Assembly: GCA_946546075.1 (NCBI GenBank)
Contig: CAMNNV010000028.1
Span: forward strand, 1-11,129
Direction: 5' to 3'
Source: an uncultured Bacillota bacterium
GTDB taxonomy: Bacteria > Bacillota > Clostridia > Peptostreptococcales > Anaerovoracaceae
DNA length: 11,129 nt
Made by a program: the position numbers and the translations under genes. Positions 8,015-11,129 of this stretch are shown piece after piece; position 1 is the first letter of the stretch; every line of letters begins with the position of its first letter. Under the pieces are notes generated by a model, which saw only the letters and a list, made by a program, of their open reading frames with translations, did not search any database and was not told the origin of the DNA.

Positions 8015-8596
8015 CTATCTGCTCGTGATCACCTGGTCGATGAGACCGTAATCCTTCGCATCTGCTGCATACATGAAGTTGTCTCTGTCTGTATCAGCAG
8101 CGATCTTCTCGATAGTCTGTCCTGTATTCTCGCTGAGTATCTTATTCAATGATTCTCTTGTCTTGAGGATCCAGTCTGCATGGATCTTGATATCCTCTGC
8201 CTGTCCTCTGAATCCGCCCAAAGGCTGATGGATCATCACTTCTGCATGAGGGAGAGCATATCTCTTGCCCTTCGTGCCTGAAGAAAGGATCACTGCTGCC
8301 ATGCTTGCCGCCATCCCGACGCAGATCGTCGAGATCTCCGGCTTGATGTACTTCATGGTATCGTAGATCGCCATGCCGGCCGTCACAGATCCTCCCGGAC
8401 TGTTGATATATATGCTGATATCCTTATCAGGATCTTCCGCTTCCAGGAAGAGGAGCTGCGCAACGATGACGCTTGCCACGTCATCGTTTATCTCATCTCC
8501 GAGGAATATGATCCTGTCCTTGAGGAGACGCGAATATATGTCATACGATCTCTCCCCATGTCCTGTCTGCTCGATAACATAAGGTATTGATGTCAT
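8015..8596 (-). CDS. clpP: ATP-dependent Clp protease proteolytic subunit ClpP (193 aa)
   Basis: Serine peptidase forming the tetradecameric barrel that partners with ClpX (and ClpC/ClpA where present). The catalytic triad is at the canonical positions: Ser98 in GMAASMAA, His123 in [10 protein letters not shown] and Asp172 in TDRDNF. The [18 protein letters not shown] stretch (65-82) forms the substrate-binding strand with the oxyanion glycines. The N-terminus [20 protein letters not shown] matches the typical processed region, where the pro-residues are short. The ATG at 8594-8596 has AGGAGG 8 nt upstream; a TTG two codons earlier overlaps the spacer and is not favoured. It lies 15 nt after tig and 19 nt before clpX, in the conserved tig-clpP-clpX order. 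Confidence 0.97.
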   Translation of the reverse strand: MTSIPYVIEQTGHGERSYDIYSRLLKDRIIFLGDEINDDVASVIVAQLLFLEAEDPDKDISIYINSPGGSVTAGMAIYDTMKYIKPEISTICVGMAASMAAVILSSGTKGKRYALPHAEVMIHQPLGGFRGQAEDIKIHADWILKTRESLNKILSENTGQTIEKIAADTDRDNFMYAADAKDYGLIDQVITSR

Positions 8597-8611
8597 CTGC
8601 AAAGCCTCCTG

Positions 8612-9904
8612 TTAGTCTTCTTTGATGACTGCATTGTCATAGATGTAGTCGATAGCCTTCTTGATCCTGAGGTCTCCTGAGATCATGTTGATGTTCTCCT
8701 GACCCAGCATCTCCTTGAGGGAGTCTGCTTCCAGATCATACTGCTGTGCCATGCTGGCCAGTTCAGCATCGATTTCTTCTTCGGATACTTCGAAGCCTTC
8801 CTGATCAGCGATCGCTCTTACGATCATTCTTGTCTTAACTCTCTTGAACGCATCGTCCTTGAGCTGTTCCTTGAATGCATCGCTGTTCTCACCCATGTAC
8901 TTGAGGTATGAATCCATGTCCATGCCCTGTGATCTCAGCTGCTGGTCGAATTCGCTCATCATGCTGTCGACTTCTGTCTCTACCATTACATCAGGGATGT
9001 CGATATCGTTTGCTTCGTAAACCTTCTCGATAGCGGAGTTCTTCATAGTCTGCTCAGCAGTTTCCTTGTTCTGCTTCTCCAGCTTTTCTCTCTCGCTTGC
9101 CTTCAGTTCATCGAGAGTATCGAACTCACTTACGTCCTTGACGAATTCGTCGTCGATCTCAGGCATTTCTTCGTATTTGATCTCGTGGAGCTTGCACTTG
9201 AATGTAGCTTCTGCACCTGCAAGGCTCTTCTCGTGATAGTCTTCAGGGAATGTAACGACTACATCCTTCTCTTCTCCTGTTGAAACTCCAACGAGCTGTT
9301 CTTCGAATCCAGGGATGAATGTGTTGGAACCCAGCTTCAGCGGATATCTCTCAGCAGTGCCGCCTTCGAACTGTTCTCCGTTAGCCCATCCTTCGTAATC
9401 GATGAGGACCATATCTCCGTCCTGTGCAGGTCTGTCTTCTACTGTGACCATTCTTGAATTTCTTCTTGCCAGGCTCTTGATAGCGTTCTCTACATCGTCA
9501 TCTGTAACATCGAGATTTACCTTGTTGATCTCAACGCCCTTGTAATCCTTAACTTCAATCTCAGGATAGCATGCCACTTCGATCGTCATCGTGAATGGCT
9601 CGCCCTTCTTCAGTTCAGAGAAATCTACGACAGGGCTGTCGATCACGTTCAGTTCCAGTTCGCTTACTGCCTGTGGGTAGTTCATCTGGAAAAGGTTGTT
9701 GATCGCATCCTCATAGAAGATGCCTTCGCCGTATCTCTTCTCGATGATGCTTCTTGGGGCCTTGCCCTTCCTGAAACCGTCTACAGCGAAGCGGCTCTTC
9801 TGCTGTCTGTAAACGCTGTTAACTGCAGATTCGAATTCCTCTGCAGTGATCTCCATGCTGAATTTAGCTGTGTTGTTCTCCTTTGATATGAATGTTGTTT
9901 TCAT
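8612..9904 (-). CDS. tig: Trigger factor, ribosome-associated chaperone and peptidyl-prolyl isomerase (430 aa)
   Basis: Binds at the ribosomal exit tunnel and assists folding of nascent chains. The ribosome-docking signature GFRKGKAPR is at 43-51 in the N-terminal domain (about 1-110). The FKBP-type PPIase domain spans about 158-243 (DGDMVLIDYEGWANGEQFEGG ... LGSNTFIPGFEEQLVG). The helical C-terminal chaperone domain runs from about 250 to 430 and is rich in E, D and K. The length is standard. The ATG at 9902-9904 has AGGAGG 10 nt upstream. Codon choice favours A-ending forms (GTA, GCA, AGA), as in pta, consistent with an abundant protein. It is the first gene of a promoter-led unit with clpP and clpX. 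Confidence 0.97.
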   Translation of the reverse strand: MKTTFISKENNTAKFSMEITAEEFESAVNSVYRQQKSRFAVDGFRKGKAPRSIIEKRYGEGIFYEDAINNLFQMNYPQAVSELELNVIDSPVVDFSELKKGEPFTMTIEVACYPEIEVKDYKGVEINKVNLDVTDDDVENAIKSLARRNSRMVTVEDRPAQDGDMVLIDYEGWANGEQFEGGTAERYPLKLGSNTFIPGFEEQLVGVSTGEEKDVVVTFPEDYHEKSLAGAEATFKCKLHEIKYEEMPEIDDEFVKDVSEFDTLDELKASEREKLEKQNKETAEQTMKNSAIEKVYEANDIDIPDVMVETEVDSMMSEFDQQLRSQGMDMDSYLKYMGENSDAFKEQLKDDAFKRVKTRMIVRAIADQEGFEVSEEEIDAELASMAQQYDLEADSLKEMLGQENINMISGDLRIKKAIDYIYDNAVIKED

Positions 9905-9924
9905 TTATTTAATTCCTCCTAAGT

Positions 9925-9934
9925 TGTGTACACA
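9925..9934. promoter_or_regulatory. 10-bp palindrome in the tig leader (possible operator)
   Basis: TGTGTACACA is a perfect 10-bp palindrome lying about +7 to +16 relative to the predicted tig transcription start, a position where a bound repressor could block initiation or elongation. The symmetry does not extend cleanly into the flanks. It does not match CtsR (GGTCAAA repeats), CIRCE or LexA sites that I recognise. A chance palindrome of this length is possible. Confidence 0.25.
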
Positions 9935-9946
9935 TAAGTGCATATT

Positions 9947-9975
9947 ATTATATCGCTCCGGAAGAGAAAAGTAAA
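9947..9975 (-). promoter_or_regulatory. Predicted sigma-A-type promoter of tig-clpP-clpX
   Basis: On the minus strand a perfect TATAAT -10 box (9947-9952) lies 17 nt after a TTTACT -35 box (9970-9975, four of six consensus bases). The predicted start is near 9940, giving a leader of about 36 nt containing AGGAGG at 9915-9920. This is the only clear promoter in the 98-nt gap between the CYTH gene and tig. No clear hairpin terminator for the upstream unit is seen in the same gap. Confidence 0.72.
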
Positions 9976-10002
9976 GATGATTTTACGTCAGAGTCCAGTA
10001 AA

Positions 10003-10623
10003 TTACGCATCTTCACGCCCCAAAAGCCTCAATCCTCTGCCGTATTTGCTCTCCTCTGAGCCTTCCAGTCCGAATTGCTCCTTCAGATTCTCGCCGATGG
10101 TCTGCAATTCCTCGGTATCTCCGGAGAAAAGTTCCACTTCCACCTCAAGAACCGGCTCTTCTCCCAGAGGTGTCACCACCTTGCCTCTGTCGATGCTGAA
10201 CTCATAGATACCGTTTCCCGTATCGATCCTGAAACGCTTTCTGGCGATGGAACTTCTGATCATGCAGATGAGCTCCCTTCCTGCCACGATGGACTCAAGA
10301 TGTCTTCCCGACTCGTTCTGGCAGAAGACGCTGGTGTCCGGTTCGCTTCCGTCCACAGGGATGGACAGTTCTTCACGCTTGTGGAGCGCACCCTCGGCAC
10401 ACCCCTTCCACTTCAGGGCAGCGACCCAGCCCTCGCCCTCTTTTCTCACTCTGTATGCCATATCATTGTCCGACAGGCTGAAATCCTCCGTGTCGTAATA
10501 ATACGCATCCATAAATATCTCTTCTCTTGAATCCGGCTCTTCGTAAGCGCCGTAAAGTTCATTCTCCCAGATCTTTTCTGCAGTTTCTTTATCAGGGATA
10601 TTGTACTTAAGTTCGATTTCCAT
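10003..10623 (-). CDS. CYTH-domain protein, probable triphosphate-tunnel metalloenzyme (206 aa)
   Basis: The N-terminal signature MEIELK (E2-x-E4-x-K6) is the defining ExExK motif of CYTH/triphosphate tunnel enzymes. Further barrel strands alternate charged residues as expected: YYYDT (41-45), YRVRKE (57-62), LKWKG (70-74), HKREEL (81-86), RKRFRI (128-133), EFSIDRG (141-147), LEVEVEL with E160, E162 and E164, and SKYGRGL with K193. Family members hydrolyse inorganic triphosphate or thiamine triphosphate, or cyclise ATP; clostridial examples are known tripolyphosphatases, but specificity cannot be read here. There is no CHAD domain. The ATG at 10621-10623 follows a GGAGAGAG ribosome binding site and starts the signature directly; a TTG eight codons upstream is less likely. 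It begins 13 nt after the ornithine carbamoyltransferase gene, so it is probably co-transcribed with it. Confidence 0.88.
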   Translation of the reverse strand: MEIELKYNIPDKETAEKIWENELYGAYEEPDSREEIFMDAYYYDTEDFSLSDNDMAYRVRKEGEGWVAALKWKGCAEGALHKREELSIPVDGSEPDTSVFCQNESGRHLESIVAGRELICMIRSSIARKRFRIDTGNGIYEFSIDRGKVVTPLGEEPVLEVEVELFSGDTEELQTIGENLKEQFGLEGSEESKYGRGLRLLGREDA

Positions 10624-10636
10624 ATCTCTCTCCGGT

Positions 10637-11129
10637 TTATACTTCAACTAGCTCGTTTGCCATGGTTGCTACTACGATCGCCTTGATGGAATGCATCCTG
10701 TTCTCGGCCTCATCGAATACCTTCGAATGCTTGCTTCGGAACACTTCGTCCGTCACCTCTCGGATGTCGTAGCCGAGATCCATCTGTGTCTTTGCCATTA
10801 CGGTATTGAAATCGTGGAATGCCGGCAGGCAGTGGAGGAACATGACATCAGGATTTCCCGTGCTCTCCAGCATCTCCATCGTTACTTTGTATGGCGTGAG
10901 AAGCTTCACCCTCTCCGGGATCTCATCCTCTTCTCCCATGGATGCCCATACGTCGGTATAGATCACGTCGGCGCCTTTGATCGCCTCGATGTCGGAAGAA
11001 ACCGTGATGCTCCCGCCTGTCTGCTGTGCCACCTCGGTAGCCTTTGCGATGACATCCTTATCCATCTGCTCCGCCAGAACATCCGGTCCGTACGCCACGA
11101 AATCCATTCCCATCTTGGCACAGCCCACC
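10637..11129 (-). CDS. argF: Ornithine carbamoyltransferase, C-terminal part (runs off the right edge)
   Basis: Transfers carbamoyl from carbamoyl phosphate to ornithine to give citrulline, or the reverse in the arginine deiminase pathway. Only the last 163 complete codons are present, covering the ornithine-binding domain. Visible motifs are TDVWASMGEE, with the ornithine-binding Asp and SMG loop, and FLHCLPAFHD, with the catalytic Cys of the HCLP motif. Near the end, FRSKHSKVFDEAENRMHSIK precedes the C-terminal helix that closes the active site. The N-terminal carbamoyl-phosphate domain (STRT motif) is outside the window. I use the symbol argF because OTC identity is clear. Whether the enzyme is anabolic (argF) or catabolic (arcB) cannot be decided here, since no arcA, arcC or other arg gene is in view. 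Confidence 0.93.
   Translation of the reverse strand, partial: VGCAKMGMDFVAYGPDVLAEQMDKDVIAKATEVAQQTGGSITVSSDIEAIKGADVIYTDVWASMGEEDEIPERVKLLTPYKVTMEMLESTGNPDVMFLHCLPAFHDFNTVMAKTQMDLGYDIREVTDEVFRSKHSKVFDEAENRMHSIKAIVVATMANELVEV

Noticed and set aside
9976..10002. Possible terminator after the CYTH gene (TTTAC ... GTAAA)
   Set aside because: The stem is only 5 bp, A/T-rich, with an 11-nt loop and no U-tract, too weak to call an intrinsic terminator.
1..11129. A novel defence, mobile or biosynthetic system
   Set aside because: Every open region is explained by conserved housekeeping genes. There are no transposase, integrase, toxin, nuclease or repeat-array signatures and no large unexplained gaps.

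Overview
This window looks like core chromosome from a low-to-moderate GC Gram-positive anaerobe of the class Clostridia. The evidence is the gene order tig-clpP-clpX-lon-engB, a family-typical Clostridia/Bacillus cluster, together with strong AGGAGG-type ribosome binding sites, a clostridial-length Pta and a cardiolipin synthase with a membrane-anchoring N-terminus. A peptostreptococcal or Family XIII-like lineage is possible, but I cannot fix the genus from sequence alone. Every gene I can support lies on the minus strand, so transcription runs from high to low coordinates.

Layout in transcription order. (1) The C-terminal half of ornithine carbamoyltransferase enters from the right edge. 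A small CYTH-domain protein follows 13 nt behind it. (2) A 98-nt gap carries a good sigma-A-type promoter and leads into trigger factor, clpP and clpX, the co-translational folding and Clp proteolysis unit. (3) A small intrinsic hairpin terminator or attenuator sits just before lon. (4) lon, engB, a DUF1232 membrane protein, hpt and pta follow with overlaps or very short gaps. They look like one operon linking proteolysis, ribosome assembly, purine salvage and acetyl-CoA/acetyl-phosphate metabolism. (5) A strong hairpin terminator ends that operon after pta. (6) A new promoter drives cls (cardiolipin synthase) and, 16 nt later, the first 44 codons of a probable amidohydrolase that leaves the window on the left.

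Functionally this is housekeeping DNA. Trigger factor handles nascent chains, ClpXP and Lon degrade damaged or regulatory proteins, and EngB assembles the 50S subunit. Hpt recycles purine bases, Pta interconverts acetyl-CoA and acetyl phosphate, and Cls makes cardiolipin. I see no mobile element, CRISPR array, tRNA, rRNA, prophage or defence system, and no intergenic stretch longer than about 153 nt. The points worth a second look are regulatory: the hairpin directly before lon, a 12-codon leader ORF overlapping the start of cls, a repeated CAGCCTC element between pta and cls, and a 10-bp palindrome at the start of the tig transcript where the usual CtsR or CIRCE heat-shock operators are not visible.
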